64,000 bases of DNA, taken from assembly GCA_930367205.1 (NCBI GenBank), contig CAKNEZ010000025.1:62001-126000 (forward strand), written 5' to 3'. Below are positions 33,798 to 41,854 of the stretch, one piece after another; position 1 is the stretch's first letter; each line of letters begins with the position of its first letter. Under the pieces are notes generated by a model. That model was not told the origin of the DNA. It worked only from the letters and a program-made list of their open reading frames with translations, and made no database searches. The position numbers and the translations under genes are program-made. This stretch comes from Acanthosoma haemorrhoidale (Eukaryota > Arthropoda > Insecta > Hemiptera > Acanthosomatidae).

Positions 33798-34270
33798 TTA
33801 CAGTGACTCCTCTGGAATCGGCGATACATCGTTGGCTTCGGGTGAGCCTTCCTGAAGACACGGCTGCTCACCCCGTGCCACCCCCCTGGATATAGTAAAA
33901 TCCCCGGAGCCTTGAACCCTTTTCCACTCCCCGGGGAATCTGCAGAACGCGGTGTATCTTGCTTCGTCATTCACCAGCGACGGCGGGTCGGACTCGCCCA
34001 GGCTGTACTCTCCTATCGTGCGGAGCAGCCGTGCTCTAGCCGGTTCCAGTGCATGACAAGAGAGCACGACGTGCTCCGCAGTATCGCTCTCTCCGCAATG
34101 GGGGCAGGACCTGTTTTCTGCCCTCTTGTATTCGTACAGCCTGGCACGGAATCCGCCGTATCCTGTGAGCACTTGTGACACCCAGTAATCCGGGGAGACC
34201 CAACTTGCCCTCAGCCTGTCCTGGACGGAGGGGAAGTACTTCCTCAGGGTGCTCCCCTTGGTCGTGCCTG
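33798..34270 (-). pseudogene. R1-like ORF2 C terminus with CCHC zinc motif
   Basis: The frame has RKYFPSVQDRLRASWVSPDY, then VLTGYGGFRARLYEY and CPHCGESDTAEHVVLSC, the C-terminal zinc motif region typical of R1-clade LINE ORF2, ending about 65 residues later at 33798. The open frame appears to continue upstream past 34270, but those codons belong to the target site and Polinton sequence. It is a fragment without endonuclease or RT. Confidence 0.82.
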
Positions 34271-34280
34271 TCACGCATCT

Positions 34281-34582
34281 GCCTGTCAAACATACTATAT
34301 TTTCTTTTTTTATTGGGAATCACCATTGTGAGGTGTATTAATCACGTTAGTTGTATTATTCATACTAACCCCACCAGAAGCTTTACAAGTTAATTTATGG
34401 CGTTCAAAATTAAACTTTCTATTAATTTCTTTGCCACAGCCTTGACTATAGAAAAACAACCATTTACATCTGTGTCTTCTATTTGCTATTAATAATCCAC
34501 ATTGATCACATAAATAATTATTTGCGTTGCTTTTACTATTTATTTTACTCCTTAACACTAAAAAAAAAATATACAAAACCAA
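34281..34582 (-). pseudogene. Zinc-finger-like region upstream of the Polinton polymerase
   Basis: The minus-strand frame 34582-34310 has YLCDQCGLLIANRRHRC and GCGKEINRKFNFERHKLTC, two Cys/His clusters like degenerate C2H2 fingers. A second frame (34326-34281) starts at a Met just before the R1-like insertion and continues, after it, into 33372-33200. Polinton polymerases of arthropods often carry N-terminal zinc fingers, so I infer this is the broken N terminus of the polymerase gene. It could instead be a separate small gene. Confidence 0.45.
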
Positions 34583-34584
34583 AA

Positions 34585-34788
34585 TAATAAAAATATAAAA
34601 AAATAGCCTTCCTAAATAAAATGCATCAACTTTTCGAATTTATTGTCATATGCATTTTTCTTTTTGCCGGAGTATTGAAATTTCAGCTCTCCTAAAAACG
34701 AGAATAATCGCTTAGCTAATTAAAAAAAAAATACTATATTTATTATATATTTAAATATACTATACCTCTATAGCTTGCTAAGTCCTCA
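34585..34788. other. Short AT-rich intergenic stretch
   Basis: Likely the promoter region of the minus-strand polymerase gene. There is no clear TATA/initiator pair. Confidence 0.3.
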
Positions 34789-34796
34789 TCAGTGAA

Positions 34797-34845
<49 letters not shown>

Positions 34846-35025
34846 TTTTGGTAGGAAGGTTCGCACTTTTCCTTCTTCATCATCTTCTATTATGGCCTCA
34901 ATAGATGGGCCATATTCTGTCTCCTTTTTGCTCAGTTTTATTACCTTGTATGTCCGTCCAATAGTCAATTCACCAATGTTTTTATATACAGGATTAATTT
35001 CATTCAATTTTTTAAGGAGAGACAT
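34789..35025 (-). CDS. Small Polinton-associated protein with microsatellite-altered C terminus
   Basis: The frame starts MSLLKKLNEINPVYKNIGEL and includes YKVIKLSKKETEYGPSIEAI and TFLPKRY, then runs into (Tyr-Ile)n encoded by a (TA)n tract. I recall small proteins with this KVxxL...YGPxxxAxLE...xxFLPKRY pattern in arthropod Polintons. The beta-strand-rich look would suit a nucleic-acid-binding fold, but no function is established to me. The normal C terminus is replaced by 8 Tyr-Ile repeats. The minus-strand orientation matches the polymerase. Confidence 0.5.
34801..34843. repeat. (TA)21 microsatellite
   Basis: 43 bases of perfect TA repeat, overwriting the 3' end of the small minus-strand gene at 34789-35025. 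Confidence 0.97.
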
Positions 35026-35039
35026 CTAAAAATCATATT

Positions 35040-35765
35040 ATTTGCTTAGCTATTTATTTATTTATTTTTATTATTATTATTTTTTTTTTTTTTCTTAGCT
35101 CTCAAACTTATAAAATAGGATGTGGGAAAATTATTTTGGGCTAATGAGTGCCTTTCACTAAGGGGAGTCCCCCATTTGAAGGATGTATGAGAAGGATATA
35201 GGGTGTGGTATGCCTAAAGGAGGCGGGTGGAATCAGGAAGGTAGTGAGAGTCTACCGAGGGTGTAATGCTATTTATTGATGCAAGAGAATAATGATACAT
35301 CAATTCAAAGACTAACTTACTTACTGCTTAATTAATAACTTAATAATTCATAACTTAAACTAACTTAATAATTAATTAATACTTGCTACTTAATTGCTGC
35401 AAGGAGAACTGAAGCAGCTACGAACAATACACTTATATGGTAATACGTCACCAAACGAGGGAATGAGCGCTAGTCAATGAAATCACACATGTATAAGACT
35501 AGATAGACCCCAGCTGAGGTGGGGATTTTGACTATGTTGCAAGGCGCATAGTGCTGGCCTGTGATTAAAGTCTTCAGCGAGGCCGTGTGGGCTAGGATTA
35601 CTTAGAACACCCTTGATTAGATAGTGCATTCAGTAGGGCTAAAAGACCGATGTAATATCTTTCGGTCAAGTTAATACATTTTACTAGACAAATTTCATTA
35701 TGAATGCAAACGACGGTATTATACTTCAGTATATATATGTAAGTCTGCTCTTCATTTTCTTAGTA
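35040..35765. other. Gap between early (minus) and late (plus) Polinton genes
   Basis: T-rich start (35041-35097), then about 600 bases without a supported gene. The middle (35100-35690) looks unlike the flanks in composition and may be an inserted repeat; no ends were found. A divergent promoter region is expected here. Confidence 0.35.
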
Positions 35766-35769
35766 CAGT

Positions 35770-36531
35770 ATGATTCGTAAAGCTCACAAAGGAACAGGTC
35801 TAGTAAACAGTTTTATAAACAAGTTGCCTATTGAATTACATCTTCCGGGCTATCAGTATTGTGGTCCTGGTACGGATCTAGAAAAGCGACTAACTAAAGG
35901 TGACGGAATAAATTAGCTTGATAAAGCCTGTAAAGATCACGATATAGCTTATAGCAAATATAAAGATATGGATAGTCGTAAGGAAGCGGACAAAATCGTA
36001 GCTGGTAATGCTTGGAAAAGAGTTAAGGCTTCAGATTCGTCATGGGGAGAAAAAGCCGTGGCTTGGTTAGTTACAAATGCTATGAAAGCGAAAAGAAAAA
36101 TTGGATCAGGTTTAAAAAAGAAAAAGAAAAAGATTAGTTTCATTGACTTAGTTAAATCGTCAAAGGTAGATGATGTATCATCTATTCTGAAAGCTTCGAA
36201 AGTTGCATATAAGAAGGCTAAAATGCATCTACGTGGTAAGACGAAACCTTGTCCACCCAGAGTTCTCCCGCTGCCAAAGGAGGGAGGCTTTCTACAATTT
36301 CTTATACCGTTGATGGCGGGACTTTCCGCTGTGGGCTCTTTGACTGGAGGAGCCGGAAGTTTAGTGAAATCGATCAATGAGGCTAAAGAAGCCAAGCTAA
36401 AATTGGATGAGCAAAAGAGGCATAATTTAGCTATAGAAGGTCAGAAAGTCGGTAACGGACTTTATTTGAAACCCTATAAGAAAGGTTATGGTCTGTTTAT
36501 AAACCGACAAAAAAGGCCGAGAAAAATATGA
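35770..36531 (+). pseudogene. Polinton PLA2-domain virion protein, one in-frame stop
   Basis: The ATG at 35770 opens a frame with the phospholipase A2 calcium loop YCGPGT near residue 38 and the catalytic LDKACKDHDIAYSKY near residues 50-64, interrupted by a TAG at 35914-35916 between the two motifs. The following 187 codons are open: a lysine-rich linker, a hydrophobic stretch FLIPLMAGLSAVGSLTGGAG near residues 178-197, and a basic tail ending RQKRPRKI. PLA2-like domains fused to capsid-associated proteins occur in parvovirus VP1 and in adintoviruses/Polintons, where they are thought to help membrane passage. The hydrophobic segment resembles adenovirus protein VI/X-like membrane-active regions (inference). 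Confidence 0.82.
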
Positions 36532-36894
36532 CTGCCGAATGAACCATTGACTGATCTCCAATTAAATTATATAGCTAAAGTTTTGAATATTGAAAATTTT
36601 TGTGGAGTATTTATGATTGATAGTCTCCCTAAATATCCAAAAAAGCATGAGAAAGCTATTGTAAATTTGCATACAAGTTCATAACCTGGTTCTCATTGGG
36701 TTTGTTATATAAAAAAAGATAATCTTGTGAAATACTTTGATTCGTTTGGTAATTTTAAACCACCACCACAGCTACTTGATTACTTTAAAGGTTTACAAAT
36801 AACTTACAACAGACGTCATTATCTGAAGTGGAATACTCCGATTTGCGGACATCTCTGCTTAAAGTATTTAGCCGACGTTTCTCATAAATTTTAA
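36532..36894 (+). pseudogene. Adenain-like cysteine protease, one in-frame stop
   Basis: The frame is open except for a TAA at 36682-36684 directly before GSHWVCYI, which holds the catalytic His. YFDSFG holds the Asp about 15 residues on, and NTPICGHLCLKYL holds the nucleophilic Cys. The order His-Asp-Cys and length of about 120 residues fit the adenovirus-protease (C5/Ulp1-like) family encoded by Polintons, which matures capsid proteins. No good ATG is seen; the start has probably been lost or lies in the PLA2 gene end. The gene is packed directly against its neighbours on both sides. Confidence 0.82.
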
Positions 36895-36906
36895 TCATTC
36901 ATAATC

Positions 36907-37614
36907 ATGAGCTACACTGTAGCGCTTACAGGGGATTCTAGCGTTATTGATGTGAACTTGTTACCTCCGCTAGAATTAGGATCAAGTTATACCGTTGGCT
37001 TATTATCTTTTGATACATATAATACTATTCCTAATGTAAGGAAGGATGTTAACGATAAGTTTTATTTTGGAAATCTGACGATTCAGATACCTGAGGGATC
37101 GTATGATATAAGTGCTCTAAATACTTTTCTTTACGAACAAATTATGCACCAAGACCCGAGATCTGGGTTTGTACTGTGGGGAAATCACAGTACTTTAAAT
37201 GTGGAACTTTGAACAACTAAACCGGTTTACTTCAACTTCCCCTATAAGCCACATGCCATTGGCTTACTATTGGGTTTTAATAGTCCAAATCGTGTGATAC
37301 ATCCAGTGAACTGCTATACTGAATCAGATGGAATTGTAAAATTCCTTTCCGTAAACACTATTTCGATACATTGTAACATCGCATCAGGGTCTTACGTAAA
37401 CGGGGAGCCAGATCATAACATACATCAATTCTTTCCGACTGTTGAACAAGGATATAAAATAGTAGAAACCCCGAATCCTGTCATTTACTTTCCTACTAAC
37501 GTGAGGACTGTTGAAAATATTACCATTCGCTTAGTGGATCAGAACGGCGAGCTTATTGACTTTAGGGGAGAAACTGTTACATTGAGAATACATTTGAAGA
37601 AGAATGGGTATTGA
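36907..37614 (+). pseudogene. Penton-like minor capsid protein, one in-frame stop
   Basis: The ATG at 36907 follows the protease stop by 12 bases. The frame (235 codons) is broken only by a TGA at 37210-37212. The N-terminal part has LLPPLELGSSYTVGLLSFDTYNTIPNV; the C-terminal part has GLLLGF and IRLVDQNGELIDFRGETVTL, a beta-rich ending seen in Polinton/adintovirus penton (single jelly-roll) proteins. Position between protease and major capsid gene is the usual late-gene order. It would form the fivefold vertices. Confidence 0.78.
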
Positions 37615-37813
37615 TTTTACCAGAGAGAGTTGTGTGCGAGTTGAAGCCCGTTATAAAAGGAGATGTCATACTCACTTAAGAATTAGTAAACCAATATCGA
37701 CGAGACCGTAAACAACTGTCAATGCTAACTTTTTAAAACAGCGTAGTTTTCGGTTAAAAATAAGAAAAAAAAATGAACAACATGCTAAATATTACATCAG
37801 ACGTAAAATTTGA
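37604..37813 (+). pseudogene. Small basic ORF overlapping penton and capsid genes
   Basis: An ATG at 37604 overlaps the last 11 bases of the penton gene in another frame. The frame runs 69 codons to a TGA at 37811, with one TAA at 37709. Arg and Lys make up about a quarter of the residues, including YKRRCHTHLRISK and FRLKIRKK. It overlaps the capsid gene start at 37773. A compact basic protein in this place could be a DNA-condensing core protein, but this is inference; the ORF is short enough to arise by chance. Confidence 0.4.
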
Positions 37814-38931
37814 AGAATGTCTTTGAACAAGTCTGATGAAATCAGAATACCCATCCATCAACAAGATGTTTATACGATTTCTTCATTTAGTTTTGTTTAT
37901 CTGGAAGGACGAATTTCAAAAAAGGATGGTACTGCTGGAACTGCTTCAAAATTGACTAATAACGCTTTTGCGTTTTTGTTTGATGAGATCAGATATGAAT
38001 TGAATGGTATTGAAGTTAATAGAGTGAGAAACCCAGAAATAACTACAACGCTTAAAGGCCATACGTCATTTTCACCTAATCAAGTCAAAGGTCTAGAAAA
38101 TGCAGGATGGGTAATCCCAGGTGTAGACAAAACTTTCAATTGATAAAACGGTTTTTTTAGTGTGTGTCTGCCACTGGATATTCTCTTAGGGATATGTGAG
38201 GACTATCGAAAAATTTTAATTAATCTTAAGCAAGAACTCGTTTTGATCAGATTGAGTACTGACTTGAACTGCGTAAAGGGTGACGATGATGTTGTAATAA
38301 AATTAGATAAAGTGATTTGGAGAATGCCTCATGTTCTGATCAAGAACGGCTGAAGTTGTTAAAAATGGAAGATGAAAACAAGGTCATCTCTATTCCGTTC
38401 AGATCATGGGATCTTTACGAATATCCTAATTTACCTGCAACACAACAAGAAAACTAGACTTTAAAAACATCGACAAATTTAGAAAAGCCACGCTATGTTA
38501 TTATCGCATTCCAGACAAATTTACTGAGAAACGCTAGCAAAGATAACAGTCAGTTTGATAGTTGCAAATTGAAAAATTTGAAACTCTATCTGAATAGCGA
38601 GCAATATCCCTATGATGATTTGAATATAGATTTCGAGCTTGGAAAAGTGGCTCTCCTCTACGAAATGTATAAAGAATTTCAAACAAGTTATCATGGCAAT
38701 AGACATTCTCAACCTCTGCTGTCACGATGTGATTTTGAGCTCATAGCACCTATAGTCGTTATAGATTGTTCTAAACAATCTGATGCGATAAAGAGTACGA
38801 CTATTGATATTCGCGTTCAACTAGAGGTGATTGAGAACTTCCCTGCTAATACCAAGGCATACTGTCTCATTCTTCATGATAAAATAGTAGAATATGAGGT
38901 TGGCACAGGTCTCATTCGCAAAATTTATTGA
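37773..38931 (+). pseudogene. Double-jelly-roll major capsid protein, several lesions
   Basis: The start ATG at 37773 gives MNNMLNITSDVKFEECL before a frame break. From 37817 the frame has SDEIRIPIHQQDVYT and SFVYLEGRI, a signature of the Polinton/adintovirus double-jelly-roll capsid. FLFDEIRYELNGIEVNRVRNP follows. Stops at 38141 and 38351 are in frame; another frame holds a TAG near 38456. 38569-38931 is open with LKLYLNSEQYPYDDLNIDFE, the LLYEMYKEFQTSY segment and the C-terminal beta-rich region. A stretch between the N-terminal piece and SDEIRI appears deleted. The protein would form the hexon-like trimers of the shell. Confidence 0.85.
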
Positions 38932-38939
38932 AAAAAAAA

Positions 38940-39237
38940 CCTGCATGTATATAGTTTAAGCGCTGAGTCTTTGTCATAATGCTGATCGTAGACCTTTTGA
39001 TATGATATAAATGAGGCTCCTCGCTTAGAGATAAGCAATCCCCTTCCGTGATTCATTCATGCACGTTCAGTTAGTAGCTTAGACACTTAAATCTTTTTAT
39101 TTAAAACTTTTGTTGTAGTGTAAATTAATAAATTCATTTTTAAAAAAAGTTCAATTGCTTCGCACTTGCTTTAATTATATATAACCATTCAGTCGGCTAT
39201 AATAATCTCATTTCACCGTAGGAGCGTAAACCGCAAG
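38940..39237. promoter_or_regulatory. Intergenic promoter region between capsid and accessory genes
   Basis: About 300 bases with a GATATAAATGAG TATA-like box near 39004 and a GATAAG motif near 39031. It probably drives the accessory ORF at 39238, which starts 230 bases further on after an AT-rich leader. Confidence 0.4.
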
Positions 39238-39912
39238 ATGGGATCGGCGGTGATTTATTTTCAGGGCTATCGCACGGCTTCTGACTCATTAATTGTTAAA
39301 GAACTATATATCATCTCAATCAGCCATGGTTCATCATATCATTGGTTTTTTAAACCACCTCAAGATGTTGAAGAAGTGAGTCAGTCGAAGACAAATCTTT
39401 GGGTAAAAAAGCATATTCATGGATTGGAATGGGACTATGGTTATGTACAATATGAAGATATGAAGTATTTCCTAATATGCATTACAGAAGACTATGATAT
39501 ATTATGGGCAAAAGGAATGGAAAAGTGCAAATTTATAGAAGAACTCATTGATAAATCACTCTATGATCTTCTTGATTTCAGTTGTCCAAACTTGAAACAA
39601 TTAGATAATGACCAGATGACTCGTCATTTTCATTTAAACACTTCCTTTGTTTGCTCATTAAATCTAGCTCATCGTCTGGCTACATGGGTTGGAAAAAATC
39701 CTAAAGCTGTAGATTTGAAAAAAGAAGAGATAAGAAGGCAAACATTTAAAAACATTGGCTTACCTCATCATCTGCTTTCATATGCTGGATTTATTCGAGG
39801 AGTCAAAGATAGAGTTAAGTGCGTATACTGTGGACTGCTATTTGACAGGAAATCAGTAGTCAACCCTCTCAGCTACCATAAAAAAAATAGTCCTCAGTGT
39901 TTGTGGTCTTAG
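39238..39912 (+). CDS. Polinton accessory protein with C-terminal BIR-like zinc module, intact
   Basis: 224 codons, uninterrupted. Residues 1-165 are an unrecognised domain with KELYIISISHG, YHWFFKPP, HGLEWDYGYVQYEDM, a KGMEKCKF segment and CPNLKQL; I have seen this pattern in arthropod proteins of unknown function. The C terminus has RRQTFKN, then YAGFI and a zinc signature Cys195-x2-Cys198-x15-His214-x6-Cys221, which with TF and AGF fits a BIR (inhibitor-of-apoptosis repeat), one residue short of the usual x16. BIR proteins bind caspases or their activators; a virus could use one to keep cells alive. Full openness beside broken capsid genes is notable. The BIR call is firm on spacing; the N-terminal role is unknown. 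Confidence 0.7.
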   Translation: MGSAVIYFQGYRTASDSLIVKELYIISISHGSSYHWFFKPPQDVEEVSQSKTNLWVKKHIHGLEWDYGYVQYEDMKYFLICITEDYDILWAKGMEKCKFIEELIDKSLYDLLDFSCPNLKQLDNDQMTRHFHLNTSFVCSLNLAHRLATWVGKNPKAVDLKKEEIRRQTFKNIGLPHHLLSYAGFIRGVKDRVKCVYCGLLFDRKSVVNPLSYHKKNSPQCLWS

Positions 39913-39957
39913 GAGGAGGGGAATTTATAAATACCTCCTAGTAAACGATGCATTAGT

Positions 39958-40179
39958 ATGATGGATATAATGGAGTCGGTGATACGTCGTTTGGGAGAGG
40001 AAGGTATCGAAACTTTAACTACTGAAGAATTGAGAGTTTTACCTCGATCATTACTTTTGTACCTTTTCGACTACACATTATACTACATCTGGGACAACTT
40101 ACCTGAGGAATGGCGAGAGGATGAGGAATTTATCCAGAAACGAAGACTCTCATGTCTCAATGAATATATTAATTATTAA
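39958..40179 (+). CDS. Small accessory ORF of unknown function
   Basis: 73 codons, starting MMDIMESVIRRLGEEGIETL, acidic and likely all-helical, with a LLLYLFDYTLYYIWDNL segment and an EEWREDEEFIQKRR stretch. It begins 45 bases after the BIR-bearing ORF on the same strand, followed by an AATAAA at about 40210. No family recognised; its place suggests a Polinton accessory gene. Confidence 0.45.
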   Translation: MMDIMESVIRRLGEEGIETLTTEELRVLPRSLLLYLFDYTLYYIWDNLPEEWREDEEFIQKRRLSCLNEYINY

Positions 40180-40308
40180 CTGTAATATTACATATATAAT
40201 TTATTTCAAATAAACCATAAAAATTAAAAAAAATTTTTTTATTTACCTTTATTCTCCTTTTTACTTAGGGAAAATTTAAAAAAAATAACGTATAGACATA
40301 ACAATTAT

Positions 40309-40554
40309 TTATTGAATATAGTTCAAATTACAATTTATGTGGCTATTATTACACATTTTCTCGAGTTCATTTAAATTATTAAATAGGGTATTAGTATTAA
40401 TATTAAAGTACATTAATGAAGATTCCACAGGTTCTTCACCTTCTTCATGTTTCTTATAGAGTTCAGCTATCTTGGTTATCAAGACCAGTGAGTCGTTGAT
40501 TTTCTTAACTTCTCTATAAAGCTTTGTCACATCATTTTTGTTGAAACATGCCAA
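40309..40554 (-). CDS. Small minus-strand accessory ORF of unknown function
   Basis: 81 codons from MACFNKNDVTKLYREVKKI, with heptad-like leucine/isoleucine spacing that suggests a coiled coil (KINDSLVLITKIAELYKKH, LFNNLNELEKMC). It is convergent with the plus-strand ORF at 39958. No recognised family. It is uninterrupted, unlike the capsid genes. Confidence 0.45.
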   Translation of the reverse strand: MACFNKNDVTKLYREVKKINDSLVLITKIAELYKKHEEGEEPVESSLMYFNINTNTLFNNLNELEKMCNNSHINCNLNYIQ

Positions 40555-40562
40555 AGGTGTAT

Positions 40563-40780
40563 TCAGCTAAAGGGTTGATGGACTCTGGTGGAAAAAATGC
40601 AATTTACATTTTTACATCCTAGTCGGTTTTCAACCTCCACTTTCATGGGCCTGCTTTGCAAAAGAGACAACATCCTTGGAACTTGGACGACGATGAATTT
40701 CCATTCTTCTGTATCCATATACACTGTAGTTTTCTTGTCGATGACAGCGACAGTGGACACCAAATCACAAAGACCAACTC
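40563..40780 (-). CDS. Possible minus-strand accessory ORF
   Basis: About 72 codons are open on the minus strand (TTVYMDTEEWKFIVVQVPRM, ending RVHQPFS), directly upstream of the ORF at 40309-40554 and in the same direction. It has no good ATG and no recognisable family; it may be a 5'-broken gene. Confidence 0.25.
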
Positions 40781-41020
40781 AAACTAGTTTGCTACAAGTG
40801 ATGTGGCACTCAGTCACTAACTAGTACCAATCGTCGTAGACCCTCCATCTTGCTAGGCTTCAACGAGACTAAAAGGTTTAACAGAGAGGTGGGGATAGAT
40901 GAAGTTTTTCTATTTTTTTTACTAGTTGATTTATCTCGTTTTTTTTTTATTTCATATAAAACTATTTGGGCCTTTAAATGTGCAAGTTCTTGAATAAAAC
41001 CTGTAAACCTCTAACGCATG

Positions 41021-41333
41021 TTAGCTGTTTTCATGTTCTTTTTTATTATCAACTTCATCTATTAGTAATAATAGTAGCTTCTCTAGTTGTTCCAAGTACT
41101 CAATAAACGGACAATATTTAGCCCATTTCTTGTGATTTACAAAAGGATCATCATGTACCAACCATTCGTGTAATATTACTCCACAAAAAGGACACCTTGT
41201 TAAGTCTGAATTTTTTTAAATAATAAAATCCTGCTGATGCAAGCTTGACGGCACTCACCGGTGAAGACCATCCAACAAATGTAGACAGACGATCATTCTC
41301 ATACCTCAGACTCCAACCTAAGCGCTTACTCAT
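41021..41333 (-). pseudogene. BIR-domain (IAP-like) protein, one frameshift
   Basis: The minus-strand ATG at 41333 begins MSKRLGWSLRYENDRLSTFVGW, then LASAGFYYL: the RLxTFxxW and LAxAGFYY hallmarks of a BIR domain. After an A7 run near 41213-41219 the matching second half lies in another frame, with a canonical CX2CX16HX6C zinc signature and a short leucine-rich helical tail to the TAA at 41021. The full module would be about 104 residues, a single-BIR inhibitor-of-apoptosis-like protein without a RING. It is the gene nearest the right Polinton terminus, pointing inward, with the terminal repeat as its upstream region. The homopolymer shift could be a real lesion or a sequencing error. Confidence 0.8.
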
Positions 41334-41369
41334 CTTGAACTAATTGAAAGAACAGACGCACTGAGATCA

Positions 41370-41854
41370 AAGACACATTTTACCCCCACCCACATTAATA
41401 CCATACTTCAACTGACCCATGCTAAAGCCGCGCTTGGGTGGGGAACCTACGTCACAGGAGAACTAGGTCTTATCGCTGAATGCCCTTACTTCACTGGGAA
41501 ACTATGAATGGTCTTATCGCTGAATGGCCTTACGTCACAAGGGCAAGCCCTCCAGCTGCTCGTCACCGGGGCATAGTGAGTCACAGTGACTCACTCCCCA
41601 TGCGACGTTGCCAGATCTCCCCCCCCCCAATGTAGCCAGATCTACTATCTGGTGGCTCCTGGCATACTTATAAACACTTATCACCCTCCCATGACACACC
41701 AATTCCCCGAAATTACACACCTATTCCCAGAATTTCCTCCCCCCTCGCCCTGCAGAGAACGGGCAATCACCTCAAGGTCACAAGATAACGTCGTACGACA
41801 CCCTTCAAGGTCATATCCTCGTTACTCATTCCCAAACCGCCTTTTATATCTACT
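41370..41854 (+). repeat. Polinton terminal repeat, copy 2
   Basis: Same sequence and orientation as 28355-28854. It contains an internal near-duplication of CTTATCGCTGAATG(G)CCTTAC (about 41469 and 41516), TACGTCA motifs at about 41448 and 41531, and the GTGAGTCAC-A-GTGACTCAC palindrome near 41576. It ends at TTTTATATCTACT; the next bases, TGACTG, are flank. Confidence 0.8.

Larger units (their letters stand above)
33373..34280 (-). mobile_element. R1-like non-LTR retrotransposon 3' end, with 10-bp target duplication
   Basis: A minus-strand insertion between perfect direct repeats TCACGCATCT (33373-33382 and 34271-34280). The poly(A) tail reads as a T run at 33383-33409, and the body ends at 34270. 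It lies inside the N-terminal region of the Polinton polymerase gene. Only the C-terminal end of ORF2 and the 3' untranslated region are present, as expected for a 5'-truncated target-primed insertion. Confidence 0.87.
31003..41854 (-). mobile_element. Polinton/Maverick (adintovirus-like) right-hand piece
   Basis: Gene order from left: protein-primed DNA polymerase B (minus), zinc-finger/N-terminal part (minus), small unknown gene (minus), then plus-strand PLA2-domain protein, adenain-like protease, penton-like protein, small basic ORF, double-jelly-roll capsid protein and accessory ORFs. Three minus-strand small ORFs, one with a BIR module, lie before the terminal repeat that ends at 41854. 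The pairing of type B polymerase with adenovirus-like capsid genes defines Polintons and adintoviruses. No retroviral-type Polinton integrase and no left terminus are present. The polymerase and late genes carry nonsense or frameshift lesions, so this is a dead, 5'-truncated copy. Confidence 0.88.

Noticed and set aside
35949..36395. A 148-codon minus-strand gene opposite the PLA2 protein
   Set aside because: Antisense to a lysine-rich coding region, which yields Phe/Leu-rich open frames by default.
28355..41854. The direct repeats around the Polinton genes as LTRs of one giant retrotransposon
   Set aside because: They lack TG...CA ends, a primer site and a polypurine tract. The inward terminus starts with AG and the enclosed genes are a type B polymerase and capsid proteins, so Polinton ends fit better.
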